A stretch of 64,000 nt of DNA from Cyanobacteria bacterium REEB67. GTDB lineage: Bacteria; Cyanobacteriota; Vampirovibrionia; Obscuribacterales; Obscuribacteraceae. Positions 1-9,028 of the stretch are shown in pieces. The stretch lies in assembly GCA_018971775.1 (NCBI GenBank), contig JAGXAB010000004.1, positions 1 through 64,000 of the forward strand, given 5' to 3'. The first letter of the stretch is position 1; every line of letters begins with the position of its first letter. The notes under the pieces are model-generated. The model saw only the letters and a list, made by a program, of their open reading frames with translations. It had not been told where the DNA came from and made no database searches. The position numbers and the translations under genes are program-made.

Positions 1-216
1 AGTCGGCGCTGCGGCCTTCGTCGTATCTACCGGCACTGCCGCTTTCGCTACATCAGTCGGCGCTGCGGCCTTCGTCGTATCTACCGGCACTGCCGCTTTC
101 GCTACATCAGTCGGCGCTGCGGCCTTCGTTGTATCTACCGGCGCTGCCGCTTTCGCTACATCAGTCGGCGCTGCGGCCTTCGTCGTATCTACCGGCACTG
201 CGGCCTTCGTTGTATC
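1..216. repeat. Tandem 54-bp coding repeat
   Basis: Near-identical 54-bp units start at 1, 55 and 109; a fourth copy at 163 breaks down after about 36 bp into half-units. The unit is a multiple of three and translates on the minus strand as 18-residue repeats rich in Ala, Val, Pro, Thr and Lys. Copies differ by single substitutions such as cgtc/cgtt and cac/cgc. The array probably continues to the left of the window. Confidence 0.9.
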
Positions 217-1173
217 AACCGGCACATTTGCCTTCGCGGCTTCAACCGGTGCCGCAGATTTAGCAACATCACCGAGGGCTAACCCTTTGGCGGATTCATT
301 AATAGAACCGGTTTTCAAACCATCGATTCCAGAAATCTTGGCCTGGCCAACATCAGAAGCGTTGACAGATTTCACAGTGCCATGCAGAACATTCGCGTCA
401 GTGGGCGCTCCGGTTTCAGAGACTTGTGCAATGCCCTTAACCGCGCCAGCGGAGTCAGAACCGGGAGCAATAAAGGCCGTGCCATTATTGCCGAGAGCAC
501 GATTTGGCTGAGCAGCAGTGCTATCAGCTCCAGAATGTGCGCCGTTGGCAACAAGTTGATCAGTTTGCGCGGGGGCTTGTTTCGCCTCAGAATGACCTCC
601 ACCTAACGAATGGAAGATCGATGACGCAACGTGGCCGACTTCATGCGCAATCGCGCCCGGTGCTTCAGCTACAGCATGGACAACAGCCTTGGCCGCTTTC
701 AGGGCCTGAGTGCCGATAGAATTGTCAGAACCGGCATCAGCCTTTGCTGCTTGGGCGGGAGTTTTATTGGCGTTTTCACCGGCGGTCGATTTATCACCGG
801 CAGCGTTAGCTGCATGGCCGTCAACTGCGGACTTCGTGCCATTATCCAGAGGGGACTTGCCGGCCGCCTCCATTTGGGCCAACGGCGTGATGACATGACC
901 ATCAGCGGCAATTTTCGGGGCAAAATTACTTGTATCGGTTGCGCCAGTGGTCTTTGCGGCCTTGGTATCGCTAAAATCGCCAATCTGCAAATCGCCGAAT
1001 TGCTGAAGAGCTCCAGCACTCCCTTTCGCCGATGCATCCGCAAAATTGGAGACGGCGTTGCCGACGGCTTTATTGTCTCCGACAAGACTCTGTTCCACGT
1101 GGCTGGCCACAGCAGGCTTCTCAACCTTGTCTGGTTGAGCCTTATCGTTGACGTTGGAGTTGTCTAAAGACAA
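1..1173 (-). CDS. Repeat-rich Ala/Lys/Pro/Thr protein, C-terminal part off the left edge
   Basis: An open frame on the minus strand runs from a stop at 1204-1206 to the left edge without interruption, so about 390 residues are visible and the C-terminus is missing. No ATG lies near the front. A TTG at 1171-1173 is the most likely start, with only a weak Shine-Dalgarno; the first in-frame ATG is at 871-873. The visible N-terminal two thirds is Ala/Asp/Gly/Lys-rich and looks disordered. The last part is a tandem array of an 18-residue unit, DVAKAAVPVDTTKAAAPT, encoded by the 54-bp repeat at 1-198. There is no signal peptide and no recognised domain in view. Its neighbour at 1503-5978 is a LysM protein of similar composition on the same strand, so a C-terminal LysM module beyond the edge is possible but not seen. 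That the frame is coding is well supported by the in-frame repeats; its function is unknown. Confidence 0.65.
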   Translation of the reverse strand, partial: MSLDNSNVNDKAQPDKVEKPAVASHVEQSLVGDNKAVGNAVSNFADASAKGSAGALQQFGDLQIGDFSDTKAAKTTGATDTSNFAPKIAADGHVITPLAQMEAAGKSPLDNGTKSAVDGHAANAAGDKSTAGENANKTPAQAAKADAGSDNSIGTQALKAAKAVVHAVAEAPGAIAHEVGHVASSIFHSLGGGHSEAKQAPAQTDQLVANGAHSGADSTAAQPNRALGNNGTAFIAPGSDSAGAVKGIAQVSETGAPTDANVLHGTVKSVNASDVGQAKISGIDGLKTGSINESAKGLALGDVAKSAAPVEAAKANVPVDTTKAAVPVDTTKAAAPTDVAKAAAPVDTTKAAAPTDVAKAAVPVDTTKAAAPTDVAKAAVPVDTTKAAAPT

Positions 1174-1502
1174 AAATCCGAGCCCCGGCAGAGTAGTAAC
1201 GTCTCACTAGATCTATACACACGTATCCGGCTTTTCTAACCTGTGGGCTACCTGGTAGCTCAATCGCCTGATCATTACGGGGAGACGCTGGAGCCAGAAC
1301 CAGAACGCCTGCCTCTCGAAAGGACAGCCCGGACGGACAGCCAGATGAGAGACGAATAATATATATCCGCGAGCGTGAAAATTACTGTCGTCCGTGCAAC
1401 TTTTCAGCCGAAAATGAGAGCAAAACCTCCACTTTCGCCCAAAATTAATATTAATTCAGGAGATTAAATCTGTCGCCTGCAGGCCATCGCCAATTTGTTA
1501 AA
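1174..1502. other. Intergenic region between two minus-strand genes
   Basis: No convincing gene is seen. An AT-rich patch at about 1358-1368, read on the minus strand, could hold a -10 element for the repeat protein, but no good -35 partner is visible. No clear terminator hairpin is seen after the LysM gene that ends at 1503. Confidence 0.4.
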
Positions 1503-4500
1503 TCAGGATCTTTGACCTGTAATTTGGTTGATGTAGCGGATGCAATAGTCTGACCAATTATTGATCAGATCGTTGTCAGCCAGCTCCTGCACCGCCGATG
1601 GTGGCAAATCCATTTTCACGGATTTTCGCTTGCCGCCAGCGACATACTCATGACGCACAGCGCCTTCAGGGAAGACTTCGTAAAAAATGACAGGGAACCA
1701 TGTGCCACCATGTAAAACTTCCAACTGCGCACGAAAAACACCTAAAGTCGGATCCCAGCGCAGAGCCGATTTCACCAAGCGAACACCTTTTTCAAGCTCC
1801 CACATGTAGCGGTCGCCGACAACGATCGGTGCACGTCTCATTATGTCGGCAGCAGTCGGTCGATTGACAGGCCTGATCACAGGTGCAGGCGGCATCAGCG
1901 AAGAATCGACTGTTGTCGGCACGGGCGGGGGCACGGAGGGTACTTGCGGCACAGGGACCTGTTGAGGTAAACGCTCGTAAGTCTGTTGAGGTGGCAGCGA
2001 CGGCCGAGTTTGTTGTGGAGGCTGCGGTTGTTGTGGAGGCTGCGGCTGTTGAGGAAAGACCTGCGTGGGTCCCAGAGTGCCGGTAGAAGCAGGATTATAG
2101 GCGAGGGGCATCGGCGGCGAAGAAATTGCCGGTACAGCGAAACTTGTTGACACCGGATGCGGTGCCGCTGCATTGGCCTCCGACTGAGGCGGTTGGGGTG
2201 AACCGGCTGCCATCGGCTCAGCTTGAGATGCGGCACTGGCAGGAGATACGGAGGTAACAGAGGGCAAAGCCATGGTTTCCTGGCCGGCTTGATAAGTCTG
2301 GAAAAAAGAAGCGGGCAATGGCACTTCACCGGGTAGATTGGCAAAAGTGCCGACATTCGGCACGGGGCCGGCAGAAGAAGCCGATGCTACACCCTGCAGG
2401 AAATCTGGGGTGGGCAAAGCAGGCAGCTGACTGGTAACCGATGCCGGCGGCTTGGAATAACCACGAGCAGGTGAAGGTAAGGGAAGCGGACCAGTGCTCA
2501 TACCACTGGAGGCTTCGGACGAGGTCGGCTCGGAAAGCTGGGTTTCACCCTGTTCGTCGAAAGATTCACCCTGTTCGTCGAGAGCTTCACTCTGTTCGTC
2601 GAGAGCTTCGCTCGGCGCAGATTCGGCCATAGCAGCCTGAAAATGAGCTCTGGCAGCCATCCTCAGAGTATGTATATCCAGCTCGGCAGCAGGAGCGGGC
2701 AGCGGATCGATCGGAACATTTTCGGAGGTCAGATCACCTTCATCGGTATCACTTACAGGTTCGGACAGACGATCTGATGCGTCCAGTTCGACGAGTTCGG
2801 CGCGATATTCGTCGATTTCTTGGGGAGAAGGGATATCCAGTACCATTCCGCGTTTCAGCTCGGCGAGCGGTCTCCCGGATCTGTCGACATCTTCAGTCAG
2901 ATCATTGAGGCGCGCAAGCAGCGGCCATAATTCGACATCTTTTAAGGCCGGGTGCTTGATAGCCACGCCATCGATGCTATCGGAAAGCCGGACGATATAA
3001 CGTATACGTCCACCATCCGGTAGTTTTTGAGTGGGCAGAGGGCCAAGGATCTTTTCAATATTGGACTGACGCACCTGGCTTTTAGCAACAGCAGCGCCCA
3101 TCAGACCGGCCGAAACGGCAGAAGAGGCTTTGCCTTCCCAGTTCGCCCCGTATTTTTCGCTTAACTCATCTTCAGGAGAGTCACTCCTGTTGGAGGCGGC
3201 GCCTCTGCCCGAGATACCAGGGCCAGCAGGGCTCGACGAATAGAGACGACCACGGAAATCGCGAATGTCAGCGTCAGACGGCAACCAGATAGAGGTGCCA
3301 GAGCGAGGTTCGGCGATTTGCTTACCTTTCTCCATACGCAGGGGCAGCATATGCTTGTTAATTTCGTAGATGAGGGCAGCCAGACGAATGTCCCGCAATT
3401 GCTTTTTAGCAATCGATTCAAGCGTATCCTTATCTTTAACGACATAACGCCGACGCTTGTCTTCGCCCTTTTTCTTGGAATCGTTGATCGCCAACTCTTC
3501 TTCCTTTTCGATCGACTGCTGCTTCTTCTTTTGATTAAGCATTGCAGCAATCATAGCATTCCGGGAGTTGGATGCATCCTCCTCCTGGCTCTGCTCTTGA
3601 GCTTTCTTCTTGGCGGCTTTTTCCTCGAGTTCCTGTTGCTTCAAATCGGCCCGAGTGGCCAGCTCTTTCTCAGCCTTAAACTCTGCATCGGTCTGCTTCA
3701 GCGATTTGCCGTGATCGTTATGCTTCCCATCCAGGCGATCGTCTCGGTCTGTGGCGGCCTCGATCTCACGAACATTTCGGATATCGTTCAAATGCTGACC
3801 GGCCCTGACATCACCTGTGGTGTCAGGTGCGCGCTTACCCGCCTCTGCCGGCTCCTTTGTCTTGGCAGCTTTGTCCAATGCTTCCGGTGCAAGCGGCTTA
3901 TTTTGCTTAAGCGGCGCTTCCGCTAACATGGCCGAAGCCTCGACTTTAAGAGGCAACCTGGCATCTAGTTTTCCCGGCGACAAACTAGATCCGACATTCT
4001 TCGCTAGAGGCATCGAGGTAGTATCAGCCATTCCGTTCAGCTTAGAGTCGACTTTTCCAGGAACACCAACAGTCGAAGGATTAACCATGCCTTTTACGGC
4101 AGCAAGCCCAATCGCCAGCTCCGCCATTTTCAAAGCGGCAATTTCACTTGCCTTTCGGCTCAACTTAGGATCATTTTCAGGCAGACCAGCAGCAGAATGC
4201 GGCCCGTCATGCCCATCAACAGGATCGGCACCATGGCCTTCCACATGGGCCTTTTTGGCTACATCTCCATGACCATCTCCATGAACATCTCCATGCTCGG
4301 CAACAGCATGAGTGTCGAGCGGATGAGCGACGAGACCATGCCAACCGACAGCATGCAGGTCGGCGGTATGTAAATCGTTCGGGTGCCCTCCAGCATGCGC
4401 AAGGTCAGCGTGCAAATCGGCGTGCAAATCAGCGGCATGCAAAGCGTTTTGCTGGGCATCTTTACCAGCCAGTGCCGCATTTCGCAGATCCGCTCCGCGC

Positions 4501-5978
4501 CCCACGGCATCCGAGGGCTTTTGCAGAGGATCTCCGCCCCACCTGTTCTGGCCGTCAACCGGACGAGGGCCACGCCATCCACCGTCAGCAGTAGGCGTCG
4601 CCGACGCATCCTTTCGGTACTCGACATGATCATCATTGTGTACTTCGCCTTGCAGGACAACTTGCTTCTGATCGCGGCGCCCGTCCGGACGCCCATCGGG
4701 GGTAGCGTCTCTCACCCAGTCGCGGCGCCCATCCGGGGCACCGTCGCGACGCCCATCCGAGGCACCGTCGCGAGGACCGTCATCGGCGTGGCCGCCCGGT
4801 CTGGCGCTGTTTTGCAGGACACCTTGATTTGAATTGGATACGCCTGGATTTTGATTCTGACGATTAACCGCAGCGCTCTCGGCGGGGCGATCCGTAGACT
4901 TGGCACCTTCGCGCTCCGTGTGCTGGCCGAGGACACGATCGACAGCTGGAGAAGGACGCCGCTGGTCACTACTATTGGGGTCATCGCTACTATTTTTCGA
5001 GTGGTCTCCGAGCACCGCATTTTGCCTGTCAGGCCCATCAGAGCGCCTTCCAATATCCGGCTTTTCCGGACGACCAGAGTCCTGGCGTTCAGGTCGTTCG
5101 CCTCTATCCTGAGGGTGCGTACTCCTTTGACCGTCTGGACGAACTGCATCTGGACGAGCGTCCGAACTGCCTTCCGGTCGATCCGGTCGATCGGGTCGCT
5201 CGGATCTGTCGGCCCGATCCGGCTTTTCGGTTCGATTAGCGCGGTCGGCGTTTTCGACACGCTCTTGATGTGCCGATTTTTCACTGGTCCCTTGAGGACC
5301 TTCGCTCGATGGCTTTGCCCGGTCGCCGCTGCGCTCGGCGCGCTGCTGAGCCTGCGTCAGAGCTTGCTGCTGGCTCTGCTGCTGGGCCGCCCGATCGGCT
5401 GCTACGCCAGCAGCATTTTGACTGATCCTCGCCACGGCTCGGTCAGAGCCGGCGCCACTACCTGTAGCACCACTCTTAAGAGAGCTGTCACGCACAGCCA
5501 GTGGCGGTGCTCCGCTTTGCGGCTTGAGCATTGTGTCGCCTTCAGTGCCTTTGGAGACAGTGTACTTCTGTCCCTTATCCGACATGAACACTTCGTCCTT
5601 ACCTTTAGGGTAAATATTGCCTTTGATCGTTTCGCCGCTGGCGGTCTGGAAGCTCGCCTCGCGTACACGTACAGGACCCTGCCCGCTCAAATTGTCGATA
5701 GCCCGCGCACTGCTGTTCACGTCGCGTGCACTGGTCGGGACGGACTCATACCCCGGAGTAGACTCGCGTAATTTCGCATCGATAGGAGGAGCTTTGGCCA
5801 CCTCCCCTTCATTACTCTTATCCACTGCCGCAGGAAGACCGGCATCCTGGCGCAGCCTTGCCGCCGCGCCTGTGGCATCAGCTTGTTGCTGTTGCTGCTG
5901 CGGCGTATGCTCCACCCCCTGCGGTTTGGTCGCAAAATTGGCGTCGCCGTCTTGATTAGGAGGGGCGGTTTGTGTCAT
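1503..5978 (-). CDS. Giant low-complexity protein with two LysM-like domains and a conserved C-terminal domain
   Basis: The protein is 1491 residues from the ATG at 5976-5978, which has GGAG a few bases upstream; a GTG at 6006-6008 in frame is less likely. Residues 1-830 are disordered: Gln-rich, then Arg/Asp/Pro-rich repeats (DGRRD-, RPDR-type), then His/Asp/Ala repeats (HADLHADL), then a charged Lys/Glu segment that is probably coiled coil. A LysM-like module lies at about 841-905 (YVVKDKDTLESIAKK) and a second at about 989-1045 (RYIVRLSDSIDGVA). A Pro/Gln-rich linker follows, with repeats of the type SEALDEQ. The last 100 residues form a compact domain also found in the divergent gene at 6310. 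LysM modules usually bind peptidoglycan. No signal peptide or membrane segment is visible, so export, if any, is unexplained. Confidence 0.85.
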   Translation of the reverse strand: MTQTAPPNQDGDANFATKPQGVEHTPQQQQQQADATGAAARLRQDAGLPAAVDKSNEGEVAKAPPIDAKLRESTPGYESVPTSARDVNSSARAIDNLSGQGPVRVREASFQTASGETIKGNIYPKGKDEVFMSDKGQKYTVSKGTEGDTMLKPQSGAPPLAVRDSSLKSGATGSGAGSDRAVARISQNAAGVAADRAAQQQSQQQALTQAQQRAERSGDRAKPSSEGPQGTSEKSAHQERVENADRANRTEKPDRADRSERPDRPDRPEGSSDARPDAVRPDGQRSTHPQDRGERPERQDSGRPEKPDIGRRSDGPDRQNAVLGDHSKNSSDDPNSSDQRRPSPAVDRVLGQHTEREGAKSTDRPAESAAVNRQNQNPGVSNSNQGVLQNSARPGGHADDGPRDGASDGRRDGAPDGRRDWVRDATPDGRPDGRRDQKQVVLQGEVHNDDHVEYRKDASATPTADGGWRGPRPVDGQNRWGGDPLQKPSDAVGRGADLRNAALAGKDAQQNALHAADLHADLHADLAHAGGHPNDLHTADLHAVGWHGLVAHPLDTHAVAEHGDVHGDGHGDVAKKAHVEGHGADPVDGHDGPHSAAGLPENDPKLSRKASEIAALKMAELAIGLAAVKGMVNPSTVGVPGKVDSKLNGMADTTSMPLAKNVGSSLSPGKLDARLPLKVEASAMLAEAPLKQNKPLAPEALDKAAKTKEPAEAGKRAPDTTGDVRAGQHLNDIRNVREIEAATDRDDRLDGKHNDHGKSLKQTDAEFKAEKELATRADLKQQELEEKAAKKKAQEQSQEEDASNSRNAMIAAMLNQKKKQQSIEKEEELAINDSKKKGEDKRRRYVVKDKDTLESIAKKQLRDIRLAALIYEINKHMLPLRMEKGKQIAEPRSGTSIWLPSDADIRDFRGRLYSSSPAGPGISGRGAASNRSDSPEDELSEKYGANWEGKASSAVSAGLMGAAVAKSQVRQSNIEKILGPLPTQKLPDGGRIRYIVRLSDSIDGVAIKHPALKDVELWPLLARLNDLTEDVDRSGRPLAELKRGMVLDIPSPQEIDEYRAELVELDASDRLSEPVSDTDEGDLTSENVPIDPLPAPAAELDIHTLRMAARAHFQAAMAESAPSEALDEQSEALDEQGESFDEQGETQLSEPTSSEASSGMSTGPLPLPSPARGYSKPPASVTSQLPALPTPDFLQGVASASSAGPVPNVGTFANLPGEVPLPASFFQTYQAGQETMALPSVTSVSPASAASQAEPMAAGSPQPPQSEANAAAPHPVSTSFAVPAISSPPMPLAYNPASTGTLGPTQVFPQQPQPPQQPQPPQQTRPSLPPQQTYERLPQQVPVPQVPSVPPPVPTTVDSSLMPPAPVIRPVNRPTAADIMRRAPIVVGDRYMWELEKGVRLVKSALRWDPTLGVFRAQLEVLHGGTWFPVIFYEVFPEGAVRHEYVAGGKRKSVKMDLPPSAVQELADNDLINNWSDYCIRYINQITGQRS

Positions 5979-6309
5979 TGCACTCCGAGAGAGTACTGCC
6001 GGACGCACCGGGTATCGCGAATTTCAAACTGTGCTGTCCGTCCTTGCCGGTTAGCAAGCAGGCGGCATCGAAAAAACAATAAATCGGACATACGTATACA
6101 GAGTAAGTGGGCTCATGATAATGGCGGTTGCACAAGGTTGTCAATAGCATTTTCACAGCAGCAATTCTTGGTCAGAAATAGCGTTGTAGTCGGCCAACCG
6201 CAATTTAATCAATTCTCCCCGGCAGGCTTGTCCAATTTTTCATTCTTGCGGATAGATCCGAGGGCAAGACAAATCCCCACGCAAGAAACCCTGCTCAATG
6301 GAAATCAAA
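5979..6309. promoter_or_regulatory. Divergent promoter region of two LysM genes
   Basis: This 331-bp gap lies between the divergent starts at 5978 and 6310. It must hold promoters for both genes unless they are transcribed from further away. It is AT-richer than the flanking genes, but I cannot pick confident -35/-10 pairs. No RNA gene or repeat is seen. Confidence 0.4.
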
Positions 6310-7308
6310 ATGCATAACAAGATGCCGCTTGCCACCCCCCGTGCCAACCGCAGCACACATACCATCAAAGCAGGCGAAAGCCTCGCCAGCATAGCGCTCA
6401 GACATTACGGGGATGCACGTTTTGCTCGCTTGATCACTACTATTAATAAGGGCGATATCCCGACCCGCACCGACGGTTTCAGCGACTTCGCTTTTGTCCA
6501 ACCCGGTCAACGAATTGCCCTTCCTACTTATGAGGAAGCAAACATTTTTTGCCGCCACTTCTTTACTCAAAAATCCCAGGCTAATTTCGATCTTTCGCAT
6601 TATGCACGACCAGCGATGCCTTCGGACAGCATACCTATGGATATCCTGCCCAGTCAGGGTAGCCGCACGCCAAGCAACATGCTTCTGCCTCTGGTGCAGA
6701 GCTTGCCCAAGGCTGTCGCGAGCGATCAAAAAGCGGACGACATGCACTCGGCGAGCGCCAATCAGTTCGATTGCCAGTATTTGGCAAGACGCGGATCGGG
6801 CGAGGAAGCACGGCTTGAAGCGGCGCAACAAGCGGAAAAAATTGCCGCCTTCGAGAAGCAAAATGGCCCGGAACGAGTCTTCGATATGACACCGCCTACG
6901 GTATCAGTTGCGAGGCTTCAGTCACAGTCGGCGCCTTCGCCTCAAGGACAAGTATTGCCCGATGGTCCTGAAGTGGTCGTCCTTTCCCATTATTGTCGCA
7001 TGATCAAATTTGAGGTGGAAGGCGGACAATCCGATACCGTAATAAAATTACAGGTCCTGGAAGAAACCCGCTGGCAAACGATAACGGCCTACATTATTAC
7101 CGAGGAAACATCGCGGCGCCTGGCTCATTACGCAGACAAGAATAATCGCGCCGTCGACATCAACCTGCCGCGCGAAGTAGCAAAAGAACTGTCGATGAGT
7201 GATTTGAAGCGCAACTGGCAGCAATATGTTCAGGTCTATATGAATGCTCAAGCCAAACTGACCAATTTTGCCGTCCCCCAGGACAAAGCGGCCTTACCGG
7301 CTTACTAA
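6310..7308 (+). CDS. LysM protein sharing the C-terminal domain of its divergent neighbour
   Basis: The protein has 332 residues from the ATG at 6310, which has GGAAA about 7 bases upstream; an ATG at 6298 is an alternative. A LysM domain lies at about residues 10-65 (HTIKAGESLASIALRHYG, ending PGQRIALPTYEE). The middle is variable, with an Ala/Glu-rich helix near residues 160-180. The last ~95 residues match the C-terminus of the 1491-residue protein: W in an LQV..TRW..I..Y stretch, then NLPREVAKEL, DLKRNWQQY. No signal peptide is seen. The stop overlaps the stop of the convergent glycosyltransferase gene by 4 bp. Peptidoglycan binding is inferred from the LysM; the role of the C-terminal domain is unknown. 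Confidence 0.85.
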   Translation: MHNKMPLATPRANRSTHTIKAGESLASIALRHYGDARFARLITTINKGDIPTRTDGFSDFAFVQPGQRIALPTYEEANIFCRHFFTQKSQANFDLSHYARPAMPSDSIPMDILPSQGSRTPSNMLLPLVQSLPKAVASDQKADDMHSASANQFDCQYLARRGSGEEARLEAAQQAEKIAAFEKQNGPERVFDMTPPTVSVARLQSQSAPSPQGQVLPDGPEVVVLSHYCRMIKFEVEGGQSDTVIKLQVLEETRWQTITAYIITEETSRRLAHYADKNNRAVDINLPREVAKELSMSDLKRNWQQYVQVYMNAQAKLTNFAVPQDKAALPAY

Positions 7309-8435
7309 TATTCCGGAGCGGCCTTGTCTTCCGGTCCGGTGCCACCAGGATGCAGGCGCGCTTCTTCTTCCAATTCCTTCAATATATTAGGATCGAGTTG
7401 CAAAGCCTGATAAGGTTCGTCCACGAGATCGGCGTCGCTTGCTTCGCCCATGACCTGCCGTACTTTGGCGATCACTTCGGTAAGCATGATTCGCTTCATA
7501 CACTCCCCCGGTCCCGAGGGGTCGGCTACCTTGCAAAATTTTTCGCCGATGCAGAGGCATGAAGGACTCTGGTCCAGACAATAGTCGAAATATCCATAGG
7601 GACCACTTCGGGCCGGAATAGTCGGTCCATAAAGGCCAATCACGGGAGTACCGACGGCCACGGCGATGTGGGCAGGGCCAGTGTCGCCCGAGACAACGAG
7701 ATCGCAGCATTTGAGCATGGCGGCGGTTTCGTCGAGCTTGAGCTGACCACAAAGATTGAGACAGCGATTGCCGACATCAGCGTTGATTTTCTGCGCCACT
7801 TCAAAGTCTTCGCCGCCGCCGATCAGGATCGGTATATGCGTTCCACGCTCCAGTATATGCCTGACCAGGTAAATCCATCCATCCGCAAGCCAGGCGCGAT
7901 GCGGGCGCAAACTGCCGACACCGGGCACGATACCAATCAGCGGCTTGTATTCGAGCTGATGCATTGCCACCAGCTTTGGCACCAGCTCCTCGGCTATGGC
8001 ATCAGGAAAAATTGTCGGAAAAAGATTGTCTGGCATGTCCTGACAAATCGGCTGGATCGTCTCGAGAAAATTGCCGACGGCATGCTGCTGGCCAAAGCTG
8101 TTGCTGCGGCTTTTCTCATAGCGCACGGTGCGAAATTTACTGAAAAGAGTGAGCATCTGGCCGCGGTTGGAGTTGGAGAGGTCGACAAAAAGATCCGGCC
8201 CCATGCTTTTGAGGATTTTGCGTTGGTCAAAATAACTGAGCTCACGTTCGTATTCGACAAACTCATCAATGGATGGACAAAGGCTCAAAAGCAATGGTTT
8301 AAGACTGGCGTGACTCCAATACGAAATTTTTGCACCGGGGAAATTGAGTTTTAACGTTGCCGCCACAGGAGTAGCCAACATGGCATCACCTATAGCGGCT
8401 GGATGATAGATCACTATATTTCCGAACGACTGCAT
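7305..8435 (-). CDS. Glycosyltransferase family 9 (heptosyltransferase-like)
   Basis: The protein has 376 residues from an ATG at 8433-8435. It has the two Rossmann-like halves of GT9 enzymes, which transfer heptose or another sugar from an ADP/UDP-activated donor onto lipopolysaccharide core or a similar envelope glycan. The N-terminal loop reads GDAMLATPVAATLK (normally GD.l..tP....l). The C-terminal nucleotide-sugar site reads VSGDTGPAHIAVAVGTPVIG near residue 255, followed by LYGPT. It is a single gene facing the LysM gene, with a 4-bp overlap at the stops. The acceptor cannot be predicted. An extra ~45-residue acidic tail follows the catalytic domain. Confidence 0.88.
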   Translation of the reverse strand: MQSFGNIVIYHPAAIGDAMLATPVAATLKLNFPGAKISYWSHASLKPLLLSLCPSIDEFVEYERELSYFDQRKILKSMGPDLFVDLSNSNRGQMLTLFSKFRTVRYEKSRSNSFGQQHAVGNFLETIQPICQDMPDNLFPTIFPDAIAEELVPKLVAMHQLEYKPLIGIVPGVGSLRPHRAWLADGWIYLVRHILERGTHIPILIGGGEDFEVAQKINADVGNRCLNLCGQLKLDETAAMLKCCDLVVSGDTGPAHIAVAVGTPVIGLYGPTIPARSGPYGYFDYCLDQSPSCLCIGEKFCKVADPSGPGECMKRIMLTEVIAKVRQVMGEASDADLVDEPYQALQLDPNILKELEEEARLHPGGTGPEDKAAPEY

Positions 8436-8560
8436 CTATCCACTTGACTCCAACGTCAGTTCTAATTCCCGCTCGCAAGCCGATTTCCGTCGATTGATAC
8501 CACAATTATTTGCTACGCTTCACTGGACTTATTTTAAATTTGACCTATTATTATCACTAT

Positions 8561-8878
8561 ATGTCTCACGATTCTTATTATCTACTCGGTTGGCTTCAAC
8601 CCTCTGGCAAAGTTGCCATCCTCTGTCGTTCCCGCGGCAATAACCCGGGACCAGCCTATTGCTGGACAAAGCGAGAGGCTATACAGCTTCGTACACGCCT
8701 GGCCAACGACAAACGCGGCGACCAAAATCCGTCCGCGCGCCGCATCATTCGCCAGCTGTTAGTATATAGATATTTGACCAATCACCCGATGCCCTGGCGG
8801 CCAGGTGACCTCTGGGTTTATGCCGAGCCCAATGAAGTCGAGCCGGTCGAAGCTGGCTTCACCCACGCCGGCTATTAA
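8561..8878 (+). CDS. Small conserved-looking hypothetical protein
   Basis: The protein has 105 residues from the ATG at 8561 (MSHDSYYLLGWLQPSG); an upstream frame from 8510 is unlikely to be used. It is basic in the middle (Arg-rich, residues ~35-65) and ends acidic. It contains three Trp-centred motifs and no signal peptide or membrane span. I do not recognise the family. It lies divergently from the GT9 gene and upstream of the phosphate transporter, with a hairpin-forming gap in between. Confidence 0.6.
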   Translation: MSHDSYYLLGWLQPSGKVAILCRSRGNNPGPAYCWTKREAIQLRTRLANDKRGDQNPSARRIIRQLLVYRYLTNHPMPWRPGDLWVYAEPNEVEPVEAGFTHAGY

Positions 8879-8913
8879 AAGTCCATCGGCAGTTTCAATG
8901 GTTTTCGTCGTCA

Positions 8914-8978
8914 AGCAGACTCTTTTATTAAGGAGTCTTTATGCCTGTGGTTAATGAGTCCTTAACCGCTCGTCTGCT
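8914..8978 (+). promoter_or_regulatory. Two-tier inverted repeat upstream of the phosphate transporter
   Basis: AGCAGAC (8914-8920) pairs with GTCTGCT (8972-8978), and inside it TTAAGGA (8928-8934) pairs with TCCTTAA (8959-8965), all perfect. The element ends about 50 bp before the PiT start. There is no U-run after it, so it is not a typical terminator for the small gene before it. An mRNA leader structure or protein-binding site are both possible. Confidence 0.45.
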
Positions 8979-9028
8979 ACAAAGACAATAAGGCATAGTG
9001 TCATCAGTCGATAGTTGAAAGTAACTGC

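Noticed and set aside
1..216. A tandem array that could be mistaken for CRISPR
   Set aside because: Units are 54 bp with no spacers, are in frame with a protein, and differ only by point changes.
634..648. HEVGH zinc-protease-like motif in the repeat protein on the minus strand
   Set aside because: It sits in Ala/Gly-rich, low-complexity sequence with no protease fold around it, so a chance match is likely.
4851..5771. Long plus-strand frame of 306 residues antisense to the giant LysM gene
   Set aside because: It is the opposite-strand shadow of a biased Arg/Asp-rich coding region; composition is unlike a protein and there is no start context.
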